In this document: positions 1 to 8,753 of the stretch, one piece after another
Layout of the letters: every line of letters begins with the position of its first letter
How positions within the stretch are numbered: the stretch's first letter is position 1
Assembly (NCBI GenBank): GCA_014376785.1
Contig: JACMQW010000045.1
Span: 1 to 47,876, forward strand
Source of the DNA: Oligoflexia bacterium
GTDB lineage: Bacteria; Bdellovibrionota; UBA1018
Direction: 5' to 3'
Length of the DNA: 47,876 nucleotides
Translations under genes and position numbers: made by a program
The notes under the pieces: generated by a model
Seen by the model: the letters and a program-made list of their open reading frames with translations, nothing else
What the model was told of the DNA's origin: nothing
The model's database searches: none

Positions 1-591
1 CTCCAGGTGGAGCAGGGGGAAACGGTCGCGATTCTCGGAAAGAGTGGCAGTGGCAAGTCGACCCTACTCTCATTGCTCGCCGGCCTAGATTCACCGGATG
101 CCGGAAGTGTCGAACTCGAAGCCGAAGACCTAGGGAAAATCACAGAAAAGCGCTTACTCCAGCTCAGAAATGAAAAAATCGGAATCGTTTTTCAACAATT
201 CCACCTTTTTCCCGAGTTGACCGCATCAGAAAACGTGGCCATTCCGCTTGAAATCCGCGGAGATCTTGAAGCCTTCCAGAAAGCAAACCGAGCATTGGAA
301 TCGGTAGGACTAGGGCACCGGTTGAGCCACACTCCCGACCGGTTATCGGGCGGAGAAAAACAAAGGATCGCGATCGCTCGGGCATTTATCTCCGATCCCT
401 CCATTCTGCTCGCTGACGAACCGAGCGGAAACCTTGATGCAAAAACCGGCGACGAAGTGATGTCTGTTCTTTTCGATCGGGTGCGAGAACTTGGAATGAC
501 TCTCATTTTGGTGACTCATGACGAATTGCTCTCGAAGCGATGCGGTAGAAGAGTCGAACTCGTGGGAGGCAAATTGGTGCCCCTCTTATGA
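1..591 (+). CDS. ABC transporter ATP-binding protein, LolD/YbbA-like (5' end outside window)
   Basis: This is the cytoplasmic ATPase of an ABC system that pairs with the FtsX-type permease encoded next. The reading frame is open to the first base of the window, so the true start and roughly the first 25-30 residues are missing. The first in-frame start-like codon (GTG at 7) is probably internal. Counting from there, Walker A (GKSGSGKST) is at 11-19, the Q-loop glutamine near 63, the ABC signature (LSGGEKQR) at 113-120, Walker B (ILLADEP) at 133-139 and the switch histidine (VTHD) at 171. The spacing is typical of the MacB/LolD/YbbA subfamily, which works with permeases that act on lipoproteins or envelope substrates rather than pumping solutes through the membrane. 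The stop overlaps the permease start by four bases (ATGA), indicating translational coupling. The substrate cannot be read from the sequence. Confidence 0.93.
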   Translation, partial: LQVEQGETVAILGKSGSGKSTLLSLLAGLDSPDAGSVELEAEDLGKITEKRLLQLRNEKIGIVFQQFHLFPELTASENVAIPLEIRGDLEAFQKANRALESVGLGHRLSHTPDRLSGGEKQRIAIARAFISDPSILLADEPSGNLDAKTGDEVMSVLFDRVRELGMTLILVTHDELLSKRCGRRVELVGGKLVPLL

Positions 592-3146
592 AAACTTTAT
601 CGCGGGTGGTACGAAGCCTGCGTCGTCGTCCGGGTTACGCGATCGGGTTTCTTCTTGCCGGCGTGCTCGGGCTTTCGGGAAATCTGTATTTAGATTCTCT
701 CGAGGGCTCTTTGCGTGCGAGTTTGGGAGCGAAATCTCGGGAACTGTTGACTGCCGATTTATCCATTTCCGTTCGACGACTGACGAATGAAAAAGAGCGA
801 AGAGAGATTTCTGCTTTCCTTTTACCGCGCGCAAGCCAGGTGACTCGGTCTCTGGAACTCTTTTCGATGCTCAGTACTCCTATCGGAAGCCGACTCACCC
901 AAGTGGTTGCCGTAGAAAACAAATTTCCTTTAGTCGGTAAAATCAGTTTGGAATCAATGCCAGGAGCGAAAGCGACTTCCGAGGCACCTCAGCTGAGTCT
1001 GGGTAAAGTATGGATCGATCAGGACTTGCGGGACGCTCTCGGTCTTCAGGTCGGAGCCGTTCTGAAGATCGGCGCGTCTGAATTTTTAGTTGATGCCGTT
1101 ATTTCCGATGACACCTCGAACACCTGGAAGGGCATCAGCCTGGCTCCTCGAGTGTTTATACGGCTGGAAGATGTGGCAGGAACGGCGCTTCTGAAAAAAG
1201 GGAGTACACTCTGGGACCGGACTTACGCCGTTCTAAAGCCAGACCTTCGATCGCGAGATGTTGCAAAAAATTGGAATGCTTCATCTTCAGATTCCTCCCT
1301 TCGTGCAACGCCGCACGAAGAATCCAGCGAGCAAGTGGCAAAACTCACGTCCTACTTGAATGATTATTTGGGCTTAGTTGGATTGACCACACTCTTTCTG
1401 GCGTTGATTGGACTCTCGTTTCTCTTCCAAACCGAGCTGCGGCGGAGGCTCCGGATGATCGGAACTCTCCGCGCGTTGGGGGATTCCGTTAGCAGAATTG
1501 GGTTCGAAATCGCTCTCGAAGCACTCCTCCTCGGGGTGATTTCAGCGGTGGTGTCTATCGGGGTGGTTGCATTAACGCTTCCTTTTGCAACTCATCAGCT
1601 CGCGAAGATTTCGGGAGTGGGAATTCGCGCCGCAGTTTCCCCCGTGTCCAGTGCTTTCACGCTGGGAGTGGGGGCGCTCCTTGGATTTTTTCTCGCATTG
1701 CCATTTATCGTCCGGGTGTCTCGGCTAAAAGTCAGTTCCCTGTTTCAGGATGAAGCCAATCTCGAAATTCCCCAGCGGAAAGTAGATATTTTCACCTTTA
1801 CCCCGCTCGCTTTGCTTTTCTATTTTCTCGCAGTCTACCACGCTCATTCCTGGCGGGTGGGATCGGCGTTTTTCCTATTGGCCATTCTTTCTATTTCAGG
1901 CCTGTACCTTCTCGGGTTGTTTGTTTTGAGGCGGCTCGAGAAAGTGCGGACGACATCGCTTTCCCTTCGCTTAGGACTGCGTTCTCTCGCTCGGAATCCT
2001 TGGAGTAGTTTGGCGGGATTCGTTTCAATTGGCGCCGGAACTCTTTTGCTCTGTCTGATTCCTTCACTCCAGTCGATGATCGAATCAGAGATATCCCGTC
2101 CCGAAGGGAGCAAGGTTCCGTCGCTCTTCCTCTTCGACATCCAGCCAGAACAGTTGGAAGCGATAAAGCATGATGTCGAGGGTTTGGGGGCTCACTTGGA
2201 GTACGTCTCCCCGATGATTCGAGCTCGGCTGGAGTCGCTGAAAGGAAAACCGGTCGATAAGGCACTGGAATTTTCAGAACGATCTACGCGCGAACAAGAA
2301 GAAGAAGAAAAAAGTCGAAACCGCGGCTTTAACCTCAGTTACCGGGAAGGATTCGCGGATTCTGAAAGTTTGGTGTCTGGTCGCGGGTTTCGCGGTCGAT
2401 TTCAGTCCGTGCCCGGAGAGGTTCCTGAAGTAACGCTAGAAGATAAATTTGCAGATCGTCTCGGAGTAGGGATCGGTGATCGGATTGGATTCGATGTGCA
2501 GGGAATTCCGATAGAAGCAGTGGTCGTGGGAATAAGGCGAGTCCGATGGGCGAGTTTTCAGCCGAATTTTTTCGTGATCTTCCAACCGGGAGTGCTGGAT
2601 GACGCGCCTAAGACATTTTTGGCCGGAGTTCCTGCATTAGATGTCGTTACCCGGCAACGCATCCAAGTTGCCCTGGTAAAAAGGTACCCGAATGTCGCCC
2701 TCATTCGGGTCGATGAAATGGTGAAGAAACTGCTGAAAATTTTTGATCAAATGGGGATGGCCGTAAAGATCACTGCGCTACTTTCCTTGATCACCGGTAT
2801 CCTTGTGATTTTTACGATTGCTCGTCGACAGGTGGAAATAAAGCGAAGAGGAGCGCTGCTCCTTCGAACCATCGGCGCATCAAGCCAAACGGTCCTCGGG
2901 ATATTTATGTGGGAATTCGGCACCCTTGCACTGATCGCGGCATCGGCAGGTGCCGCATTCTCGTTCCTCATCTCGAAGGTATTAGCTTGGTTTCTCTTTG
3001 ACCGAGTGGAGTTTGCCGTAACCGCCACGTCGGTTATTGCCGTCGCAGCGGTTGTGCTAGTCGTGCTGGTGGCAGTGATCCTGGCATCATTCCGAGTCGT
3101 TCGTGAAAAGCCGTGGCGAATTCTTCAGGCTGAAGGGGATCGATGA
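588..3146 (+). CDS. FtsX-type ABC permease, YbbP-like (852 aa)
   Basis: This is the inner-membrane permease partner of the upstream ATPase. It has one N-terminal membrane helix (about residues 17-33) and a large extracytoplasmic region to about residue 250. A group of helices follows (about 255-280 and onward), including a loop with the RALG motif (LRALGDS) typical of FtsX-domain coupling regions. A second extracytoplasmic region lies near 510-710, and the last helices form a second FtsX-like unit (about 725-845). The size and two-unit layout match YbbP-type permeases, which are larger than LolC/LolE or MacB. Start ATG 588 overlaps the ATPase stop by four bases. The 3' end overlaps the convergent glycosyltransferase gene by 22 bases, leaving no space for a terminator between them. 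YbbAP-like systems are of uncertain function; envelope lipid or lipoprotein handling is plausible inference only. Confidence 0.9.
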   Translation: MKTLSRVVRSLRRRPGYAIGFLLAGVLGLSGNLYLDSLEGSLRASLGAKSRELLTADLSISVRRLTNEKERREISAFLLPRASQVTRSLELFSMLSTPIGSRLTQVVAVENKFPLVGKISLESMPGAKATSEAPQLSLGKVWIDQDLRDALGLQVGAVLKIGASEFLVDAVISDDTSNTWKGISLAPRVFIRLEDVAGTALLKKGSTLWDRTYAVLKPDLRSRDVAKNWNASSSDSSLRATPHEESSEQVAKLTSYLNDYLGLVGLTTLFLALIGLSFLFQTELRRRLRMIGTLRALGDSVSRIGFEIALEALLLGVISAVVSIGVVALTLPFATHQLAKISGVGIRAAVSPVSSAFTLGVGALLGFFLALPFIVRVSRLKVSSLFQDEANLEIPQRKVDIFTFTPLALLFYFLAVYHAHSWRVGSAFFLLAILSISGLYLLGLFVLRRLEKVRTTSLSLRLGLRSLARNPWSSLAGFVSIGAGTLLLCLIPSLQSMIESEISRPEGSKVPSLFLFDIQPEQLEAIKHDVEGLGAHLEYVSPMIRARLESLKGKPVDKALEFSERSTREQEEEEKSRNRGFNLSYREGFADSESLVSGRGFRGRFQSVPGEVPEVTLEDKFADRLGVGIGDRIGFDVQGIPIEAVVVGIRRVRWASFQPNFFVIFQPGVLDDAPKTFLAGVPALDVVTRQRIQVALVKRYPNVALIRVDEMVKKLLKIFDQMGMAVKITALLSLITGILVIFTIARRQVEIKRRGALLLRTIGASSQTVLGIFMWEFGTLALIAASAGAAFSFLISKVLAWFLFDRVEFAVTATSVIAVAAVVLVVLVAVILASFRVVREKPWRILQAEGDR

Positions 3147-4945
3147 TCTCTCGCCTCTTGCAGGGAGATGACCGGGGCTTGAGCAGTGACTGCCATCGGG
3201 CGGGCAAGCGTGAGCGTGTACTCCGTCCAGTTCCTCAGACCGTTCATGCCGATTCTCAAGAATCGATAGACCTCTGCCGTTTCTTCCGCGACATCGGAAA
3301 TCCGCTTGCCAGTCAGGTTGTGCATGAGTACTCGTGACAGTCGGTGAATCGGGCGAAGAGAATCCTGAGTGAGTCCAACTCGCTCGCAAAGCTCATCGAT
3401 TTCGCTGATTTTGTTTCCAAGTTCTTGAATTTTTTCTCGATCTGAAATTTTCATCAGGTGTTCAGATTTTAGAGACTTCGTTCGCGCGACGAGTTCATCC
3501 GCCGATCGGATCATCTCTCCATAAAGGCGGTCGAGCACATCGATTCCTTCGCTGAGTTTACGCAGGTTCTGAACAAGCGCCGGGCTGACATTCGTGCGTT
3601 CGAGTTCCTGACCGACGGGAGGAACCCATCCGCAATACCATTCCCGCGCGACGTGACCCATCACTTGCGAGTACCAATTCTCTAGCGAGATCGGATTATC
3701 GATCAGCGCCTCGTAATGGATGCCACCTCCCTGGTCAGAGGCGCGAATTTTCGAGCGAAAGACTTCGATGTCTGGCAGTTGAGTGCGTTGATCTAAATTC
3801 GTAAAGTGGGTGGCTAAATTCATTTCTCTGCGGTGCTGCCACTCGGTAGAGGCATAAGTCCAAACTCCGTAGACTGCTTCCGCTGAAAGTTCTGGCTTTT
3901 CAGGGGTTCCCCGAACCACATAGTGTCCATTGCCATAAGGTCCGGTTTCGCGGAACCGAACCGGGCCGGTCGAAACGTTCAGGACTCTCGTTCCGAGGAC
4001 GGCCGCGAGATGAAGTGCGGCAGTGTCTGCGGAGATAACCCACTGGGCGTCTCCCAGAATTTGGGACCATAGTTCGAAAGTCGTCTTTCCCACTTTGGAT
4101 TGGACACGTCGTTCGAAAAGAGATGATTTTACCCCGCCCGCTTTCTCTTCTGCTCGCAATGCCGCGAGAAAACGTGTCTCGAGTTGTTTTTCTTTTTTTC
4201 CGCCGAGTAGAATGATTCGCGCATCATCATGGCGACGTAAAATCATGCTTGCGAGTCTTGCCCACTGTTCGGGTTGCCACGTTTTATCCTCACGGGAGGC
4301 TCCGAGTTGGATAGCGATCCACCGTAAACCCGGATGACTCCAGCCTTCGCAGATGGCTGCAGATCGATCGGCGGTGAAAAATCCTTTGGAGGTGACGCTT
4401 TGGTTCTCCACATCCTCGATCGGCTCATCAAAATGAATTTGCAGGGCAGTGAGAAGCTGAGTGGTTAAAATGTCGGTTAAATGAATCGACTGCAGAGTTT
4501 CTGTTTGGACGACGGAATGAATGTAGTGTGACCATCCGTCTTTCACCGAAAGAGTGCCGTCACGATGACGAGAATAACCGAGGCGTACTCGGGCCGGAAG
4601 GATACCCGCGAGGAAGCTGGATGCTTCGCTATAGGTCCAGTTGAGAACAATATCGAACGTTTGTTCGGTCAACGGTTCAAGCCAGGTAGCGATTTCAGGA
4701 ATGAGCGTCTTAGCCGATCGTTTTCCAGAAAGCAGAGGCTTTACGAACGACTCTGTCGGCAGAGTCACGACCCGATGGAGCCATGGGCAACGTTCAGCGG
4801 CGGCGGCGAATGATTCATGCGCGATGAAAGTGATCTCAAGCTCTGGGTAGAGCTGGCGAGCGGCTCTTAGAGCCATCAGACTTTGGATCGTATCGCCTAA
4901 TCGAGCGAGCTGAATGACTGCAATTCGGATCGACTCTCGATTCAC
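3125..4945 (-). CDS. Glycosyltransferase family 9 (heptosyltransferase-like) with long C-terminal extension (606 aa)
   Basis: The N-terminal part (about 1-345) is a GT-B glycosyltransferase of family 9. It starts with the typical IRIAVIQLARLGDTIQS strand and loop, and later has an IQLGAS segment and a donor-site region around VISADTAALHLAAVLGTRV. Family members transfer heptose or related sugars from an activated donor in the cytoplasm. The C-terminal 260 residues resemble no domain I recognise and look mainly helical. Start is GTG 4945, which overlaps the stop of the preceding small gene (GTGA) and has AGGGAGA about six bases upstream. It is the last gene of the fliD-fliS-fliT-like-TPR-small-ORF operon. 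Its location suggests flagellin or cap glycosylation rather than LPS core synthesis, since no LPS genes are nearby. That is inference from context; an LPS role remains possible. Confidence 0.85.
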   Translation of the reverse strand: MNRESIRIAVIQLARLGDTIQSLMALRAARQLYPELEITFIAHESFAAAAERCPWLHRVVTLPTESFVKPLLSGKRSAKTLIPEIATWLEPLTEQTFDIVLNWTYSEASSFLAGILPARVRLGYSRHRDGTLSVKDGWSHYIHSVVQTETLQSIHLTDILTTQLLTALQIHFDEPIEDVENQSVTSKGFFTADRSAAICEGWSHPGLRWIAIQLGASREDKTWQPEQWARLASMILRRHDDARIILLGGKKEKQLETRFLAALRAEEKAGGVKSSLFERRVQSKVGKTTFELWSQILGDAQWVISADTAALHLAAVLGTRVLNVSTGPVRFRETGPYGNGHYVVRGTPEKPELSAEAVYGVWTYASTEWQHRREMNLATHFTNLDQRTQLPDIEVFRSKIRASDQGGGIHYEALIDNPISLENWYSQVMGHVAREWYCGWVPPVGQELERTNVSPALVQNLRKLSEGIDVLDRLYGEMIRSADELVARTKSLKSEHLMKISDREKIQELGNKISEIDELCERVGLTQDSLRPIHRLSRVLMHNLTGKRISDVAEETAEVYRFLRIGMNGLRNWTEYTLTLARPMAVTAQAPVISLQEARDHRSPSA

Positions 4946-5115
4946 GCGGATTCTCCCTTAACTTCGTCCTCGTTTTTGGGAGTGAGAATTCCAAGCCGTT
5001 GCTCTTTTTCTAACGCTTCAAGAAATCCAACCAAGAGTTGTTCCAATTCCTTTGCTGAAAGTGCTTCTTCGATGATCGTCTCTTCGATCGACTGCCGACC
5101 TTGTTTTGCCATCAT
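4942..5115 (-). CDS. Small acidic protein of unknown function (57 aa)
   Basis: This short gene fills most of the gap between the TPR gene and the glycosyltransferase gene. The frame starts with two consecutive ATG codons (5115 and 5112) directly preceded by GGAGGA, a strong ribosome binding site; the second ATG has the better spacing. It ends in a TGA that overlaps the glycosyltransferase GTG start by four bases. The product is mostly helical and acidic, with motifs SIEETIIEEALSAKELEQLL and FLEALEKEQRL, and no signal peptide or membrane segment. The strong ribosome binding site, same-strand position and start/stop overlap argue for a real coding gene. No family is recognised. It may be an adaptor for its neighbours, but nothing in the sequence proves this. 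Confidence 0.72.
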   Translation of the reverse strand: MMAKQGRQSIEETIIEEALSAKELEQLLVGFLEALEKEQRLGILTPKNEDEVKGESA

Positions 5116-5171
5116 TCCTCCGCGATGCGATGCGAACTCGTCCTGAGTTCACGTCTAATTTTACCACGTTT

Positions 5172-6332
5172 TTAAACTGAATTTTCGATAAGACTCACGA
5201 GCGTTTTTGCTTCTTCGTGAGTGGGCTGAATTCGTAAGATGGTTCGAGCCGTGCGAAGAGCCGCAGCGCGGTCTCCGAGGTGGTATTCGAGCCCCGCCAA
5301 GCTATAAAGCAGGTGCGGATTAAAGGGAGAGACGTCCACATAGGCGCGTAGAAGAGTAACCGCCCGTGCGAACTCCTTGGTCTCATATGCGCATTTCACT
5401 AAATGGAAGATCGCCTGAGGTTGCTGAATTTTAATTTCGAGGGACTTCGCAAAGGCATGCAGCGCGGAGGTTTTATCTCCCATAGCAAGCTCTGCAGTGC
5501 CAAGGCCAAACCATGCTTTTTCGTTTGCGGAGTTCACGCGGAGGGATTCTTGAAATGCTTGCTTCGCTTCTTCTACTCGTGATTGTTGCAAGCAGAGGGT
5601 ACCTAAATTGGTGGCCACTCCATCAGAGTGTGGATGGTACTCGAGGGCCTTACGGTAGTGTCTCTCTGCTTTCGCCGAGAGTTCGGCTCGGAAGCATGCA
5701 TTTCCAGCAGCTTGATGGAGGTCGTACCGCGATTTTTCTGAGAGATCTTTGAGGAGGAGAGCTCGCTCTAACACTTCTGCGGCTTGTTGATCTTTTTGAT
5801 TGCGAATCAGAAGTGAAGCATACCTTCGATAGGCCTCAATGCTGGGATGATAAAGGATGGAGTCGTCATAAGCTTTCAACGCAGCGTCGGTGCGTTCCTC
5901 TGCTTCCAAGCACCTTGCGATGCCGAGCAATGACTCCGGGCTTCTGTCGTCTGACTGGGTAATTGCGCTGTAGATTTGTCTGGCGGCTGCAAAATCCCCT
6001 GCAAAAAAAAGAGTTTTTGCATTGCCGAGTAGGTATTCGGTATTAAGCTTTCCGTTGGCGAGGTAAATTCCGTCGGCCGCTGCACTTTGGAGATCCGAAT
6101 GAGCAGGAGTCGCCAGAGGCTGCACGGGTTGCTTTTGCTTCCGAATGTGTAAGACGTAGGTTTGAGAATCGTTTGGTTCGGTCGTTTCAAACTCGGACAA
6201 AACTTCTTGGAGCGTTCGGAAACGCACCATTCGATCTGCCCCCGAAGGTACGGCGATCAAATCAGCCACTTCTAATCCTTCTTTTTCCAGCCGAAGTTTT
6301 AATTCTTCGGATATGAGACCGTGAGTACTCAT
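5172..6332 (-). CDS. Tetratricopeptide-repeat protein in flagellar operon (386 aa)
   Basis: A soluble protein without a signal peptide. Residues 1-75 form a small non-repeat region (LRLEKEGLEVADLIAVPSGA and onward) followed by a short proline-rich linker. From about residue 100 to the end it is an array of tetratricopeptide repeats, with the usual alternation of alanine, tyrosine and leucine helices (for example AERHYRKALEYHPHSDGVA, AKQAFQESLRVNSANEKAW). Such arrays bind proteins. Its ATG overlaps the stop of the fliT-like gene by four bases, and the small ORF and family 9 glycosyltransferase follow. TPR proteins are often partners of protein glycosyltransferases, so a role presenting flagellin or FliD for modification is a reasonable guess. 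It is not an O-GlcNAc transferase, because no GT41 domain is present. Confidence 0.85.
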   Translation of the reverse strand: MSTHGLISEELKLRLEKEGLEVADLIAVPSGADRMVRFRTLQEVLSEFETTEPNDSQTYVLHIRKQKQPVQPLATPAHSDLQSAAADGIYLANGKLNTEYLLGNAKTLFFAGDFAAARQIYSAITQSDDRSPESLLGIARCLEAEERTDAALKAYDDSILYHPSIEAYRRYASLLIRNQKDQQAAEVLERALLLKDLSEKSRYDLHQAAGNACFRAELSAKAERHYRKALEYHPHSDGVATNLGTLCLQQSRVEEAKQAFQESLRVNSANEKAWFGLGTAELAMGDKTSALHAFAKSLEIKIQQPQAIFHLVKCAYETKEFARAVTLLRAYVDVSPFNPHLLYSLAGLEYHLGDRAAALRTARTILRIQPTHEEAKTLVSLIENSV

Positions 6333-6796
6333 AATGTTTTATCCATTCCTTCGCCGGTTCCGCCCGCTCCACTTTTAAATTTCGAAAGGAGGTCGCCGCT
6401 CTTTCGGTTTTCTTGGAGAAGTTTCGCAATTTGCGCTTGTGCGTCTCGGATTCGGCTAAACACGATGTCGTCTGCGTTGAAAACTGCCGTGATGAGACGT
6501 TCGTTTTGCAGGAGTTCTGCTTTCACGCTCTCCATAAATTCGGGCGTTTTCTTCGTGCTCCCAATGTTGGAGATCAAAGTATGAATGCGTCGATCGTGCA
6601 TTTCCAAAGTCTGGATGACCGACGTTCGCTCGTTTTCATAAAGAGTGAGGGGTGTCTCTGAACCTTCGTCACCCATAATCAGTGTTTCCAACGGAGCGGA
6701 AAGAAACGCTTGGGTGGAATCCATCAACCGGTCAAGGCAGCGGTTCTTCGTTTGGAGTAAACTTAGAATTTCAGAAGGAGTGGTTTCGTTCATCAT
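6329..6796 (-). CDS. FliT/FlgN-like flagellar export chaperone (155 aa)
   Basis: A small, mainly helical soluble protein directly after fliS in an operon ordered fliD-fliS-X, the position held by fliT in enteric bacteria. The middle part (ENERTSVIQTLEMHDRRIHTLI) has the heptad-like leucine pattern and the paired-aspartate/arginine turn seen in FliT/FlgN-type chaperones, which hold cap or hook-junction proteins for type III export. The C-terminus is glycine/serine rich and probably disordered. The start overlaps the fliS stop by four bases, and two ATG codons occur in tandem (6796, 6793). Similarity is weak at sequence level, so the call rests mostly on size, predicted fold and operon position. 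FlgN-type is equally possible. Confidence 0.6.
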   Translation of the reverse strand: MMNETTPSEILSLLQTKNRCLDRLMDSTQAFLSAPLETLIMGDEGSETPLTLYENERTSVIQTLEMHDRRIHTLISNIGSTKKTPEFMESVKAELLQNERLITAVFNADDIVFSRIRDAQAQIAKLLQENRKSGDLLSKFKSGAGGTGEGMDKTL

Positions 6797-7185
6797 TTTC
6801 TACCGCTCGCTTCTTTTTGAAACTGCGTGACTGCGCCCTTCCAACCTTCTAGCAATGTCTCAAGATTTTTAAGAACCGCACTCAGAGGTTCTTTGTCATT
6901 TTCGATATTGGCTTTGAACAGTTGGGTCACCATAAAATTGTAGAGACGCTCGAGATCTTGCGCAATCGAGCCTCCCACTTCGTGATTCAGCGACACTGTC
7001 AATTCGTTGATGATGTCGTGAGCCTTGCCGATGTATTTGCCTTTCTCGGCGAAATTCTTCTGTTCGATCGCGAGCATGGCTTTTTTCACATTTTGAATCG
7101 CACCTTCATAAAGCAGAATAAGGATCTGCGTAGGGGATGCGGTCGTGATCTGCATTTGCTTATAGTTCTTGGCACCGTAGGTCAT
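6793..7185 (-). CDS. fliS: Flagellar export chaperone FliS
   Basis: FliS binds the C-terminus of newly made flagellin in the cytoplasm, prevents its premature polymerisation and delivers it to the flagellar export gate. The protein is 130 aa, normal for the family (about 125-135). It begins with the typical Y-Q region (YGAKNYKQMQITTASPTQ) followed by LILLYEGAI, which matches the family signature of a short N-terminal segment and first helix. The HDIINELTVSLN motif and the C-terminal LLEGWKGA region also fit. It lies 26 bases after fliD and overlaps the fliT-like gene by four bases. No flagellin gene is present in the window. Confidence 0.95.
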   Translation of the reverse strand: MTYGAKNYKQMQITTASPTQILILLYEGAIQNVKKAMLAIEQKNFAEKGKYIGKAHDIINELTVSLNHEVGGSIAQDLERLYNFMVTQLFKANIENDKEPLSAVLKNLETLLEGWKGAVTQFQKEASGRK

Positions 7186-7211
7186 TTTCTTCTCCGTTTA
7201 TGAATACAGGG

Positions 7212-8618
7212 TTATCCCATGAGCTGGCTGATGAGGTTTCCGCCGCCGCCCCCTCCGCCCATGGAGGCAGAGAGCGAAGCTTGTTGGGATTGCATGTTCT
7301 GCATCGTGGATTGCATCCGAGAAAACTGCTGAGTGAGCGATTCGGTTTTCCTTTGGACGAGTCTTTCTTTCGCTTCGATGTCTTGATTGATGCGAGTGAT
7401 GCGGCCTTTTAGTGAGTTCTCACGAGTCGCCAGGAGGCCATTACCCGGACGAGTGTAGTTGGCCATCACCGTGCGAATCTGAGTGGCGAAGCCGTACTCA
7501 CCGGTGATCGCCTGGCTCACACCATTGAAATCAGATTGAATCGCTTTCGCGAATTTTTCTTCGCTGTAGGTGAGCTGACCATTTTTTTCAAATGTGATGC
7601 CCATCTGGTTCAAAAAAACCATGCGTGGCTTCGAGGAATCGTCGGGGTTATCCCAAACCGGAAAACCCTCGTGCATCAAATTACGAATTCGGTATTCAAT
7701 CGATTGGAGAGAAGTGTCCCCGGTGAATCCATTACTGGTATCGGTTTTGTCATCGACGCTATTTTGCTTATTAATGAAATCGAGAATCCCATTGATTTGA
7801 TCGACCAGGCCTTTCACTTTTCCGGCCATTTTCGGAACGTCTTCTGAAACTTGGACCGTAAACGCCTGACCTTCTTTTGCTTGTTTCAGATCTAGGTTCA
7901 TTCCCGTCATAAACTCGGGAATCTTGTTTCCCGAGGACTCGATCTCAAACCCATCGACCTTTAGAACGGCGTTAGCCGCTTCGTTGTCTTTTTCGATGCG
8001 AAGGTCGCGGTGACCATCTAGGAAATAAAATTGTGGAAATTTAATTTCGCTATCGAGGCCATCTTTTTTCGCAGACACGATGAGGCGCCAGGGAGCGTCG
8101 GGATCGGTACTATCTTTAATGACGGTCGCTTTTACCGTCGAGTCGGCTTTTCCATTAATGGCCGCCGCGATTCCATTCAGGGAAGCAGCTTTTTTCCCGA
8201 TGTAAAGTTCCTCTTTGTCACCCTTTGCATCATAGGCAACGATGTAGCCGACGCCTAGATTGGCTTCCTCTGCACTTTCGAAACCATTCGAAATGATGGA
8301 GGAGCGTTTTGCAAGCGAGGCGATCTCGATGTCGTAACTTCCGGGTTGAACTTTTGTTTTATCAATCGTCACAGAGAGGTTGTTTGCGCCATCTCCCAAA
8401 TCGACTTTGAATTCTTTGAATTTATTGAAATCGCTGAATTCGGAGAGGGTGCGATCGAAGTTCGCAAATTTACCTTTAAACTCCTGGAAGAGTTTCATGC
8501 GCTGTTCTTCTTTGCCTTTGCGGACTTCCAGCTGTTTGATCGGCTGCCGTTCGGCCTCGATGATGGCCTTCAGAGCTGAGCTGAGCTGTCCTCCGGTGGC
8601 GTCGAAACGAAGTCCCAC
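7212..8618 (-). CDS. fliD: Flagellar filament cap protein FliD (468 aa)
   Basis: FliD (HAP2) forms the cap at the filament tip and guides folding of incoming flagellin. The N-terminal region (GLRFDATGGQLSSALKAIIEAERQPI) and the coiled-coil C-terminus (ITRINQDIEAKERLVQRKTESLTQQFSRMQ) match the family. The C-terminal helix, with its glutamine/methionine-rich stretch, ends in a poly-glycine run before NLISQLMG. Length is normal. Start is GTG 8618 with AGGAGG about nine bases upstream. It is the first gene of the operon fliD-fliS-fliT-like-TPR-small ORF-GT9. A weak sigma-70-like pair (TTGTTC at 8714-8709, 18-base spacer, CATAGT at 8690-8685) lies upstream; I found no clear sigma-28 or sigma-54 site. 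Confidence 0.95.
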   Translation of the reverse strand: MGLRFDATGGQLSSALKAIIEAERQPIKQLEVRKGKEEQRMKLFQEFKGKFANFDRTLSEFSDFNKFKEFKVDLGDGANNLSVTIDKTKVQPGSYDIEIASLAKRSSIISNGFESAEEANLGVGYIVAYDAKGDKEELYIGKKAASLNGIAAAINGKADSTVKATVIKDSTDPDAPWRLIVSAKKDGLDSEIKFPQFYFLDGHRDLRIEKDNEAANAVLKVDGFEIESSGNKIPEFMTGMNLDLKQAKEGQAFTVQVSEDVPKMAGKVKGLVDQINGILDFINKQNSVDDKTDTSNGFTGDTSLQSIEYRIRNLMHEGFPVWDNPDDSSKPRMVFLNQMGITFEKNGQLTYSEEKFAKAIQSDFNGVSQAITGEYGFATQIRTVMANYTRPGNGLLATRENSLKGRITRINQDIEAKERLVQRKTESLTQQFSRMQSTMQNMQSQQASLSASMGGGGGGGNLISQLMG

Positions 8619-8727
8619 GCGATCCGTCCTCCTGACGATGAGTTACCCGCCGATCCGGCTTCCTGCCGAAACGGATGAATATCCACTATGCGCTTTGAAC
8701 CCCTTTCCGAACAAGTCGGTAGAAGTT

Positions 8728-8746
8728 GCCGCGTGAACGACGCGGC
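8728..8746 (-). terminator. Hairpin just after the outer-membrane protein gene
   Basis: Perfect 7-base inverted repeat (GCCGCGT / ACGCGGC) with a five-base loop, eight bases beyond the stop of the gene that ends at 8754. GC-rich and well placed for a terminator, but no U-tract follows it on either strand, so it may instead stabilise the mRNA 3' end. Confidence 0.4.
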
Positions 8747-8753
8747 CCAAGCG

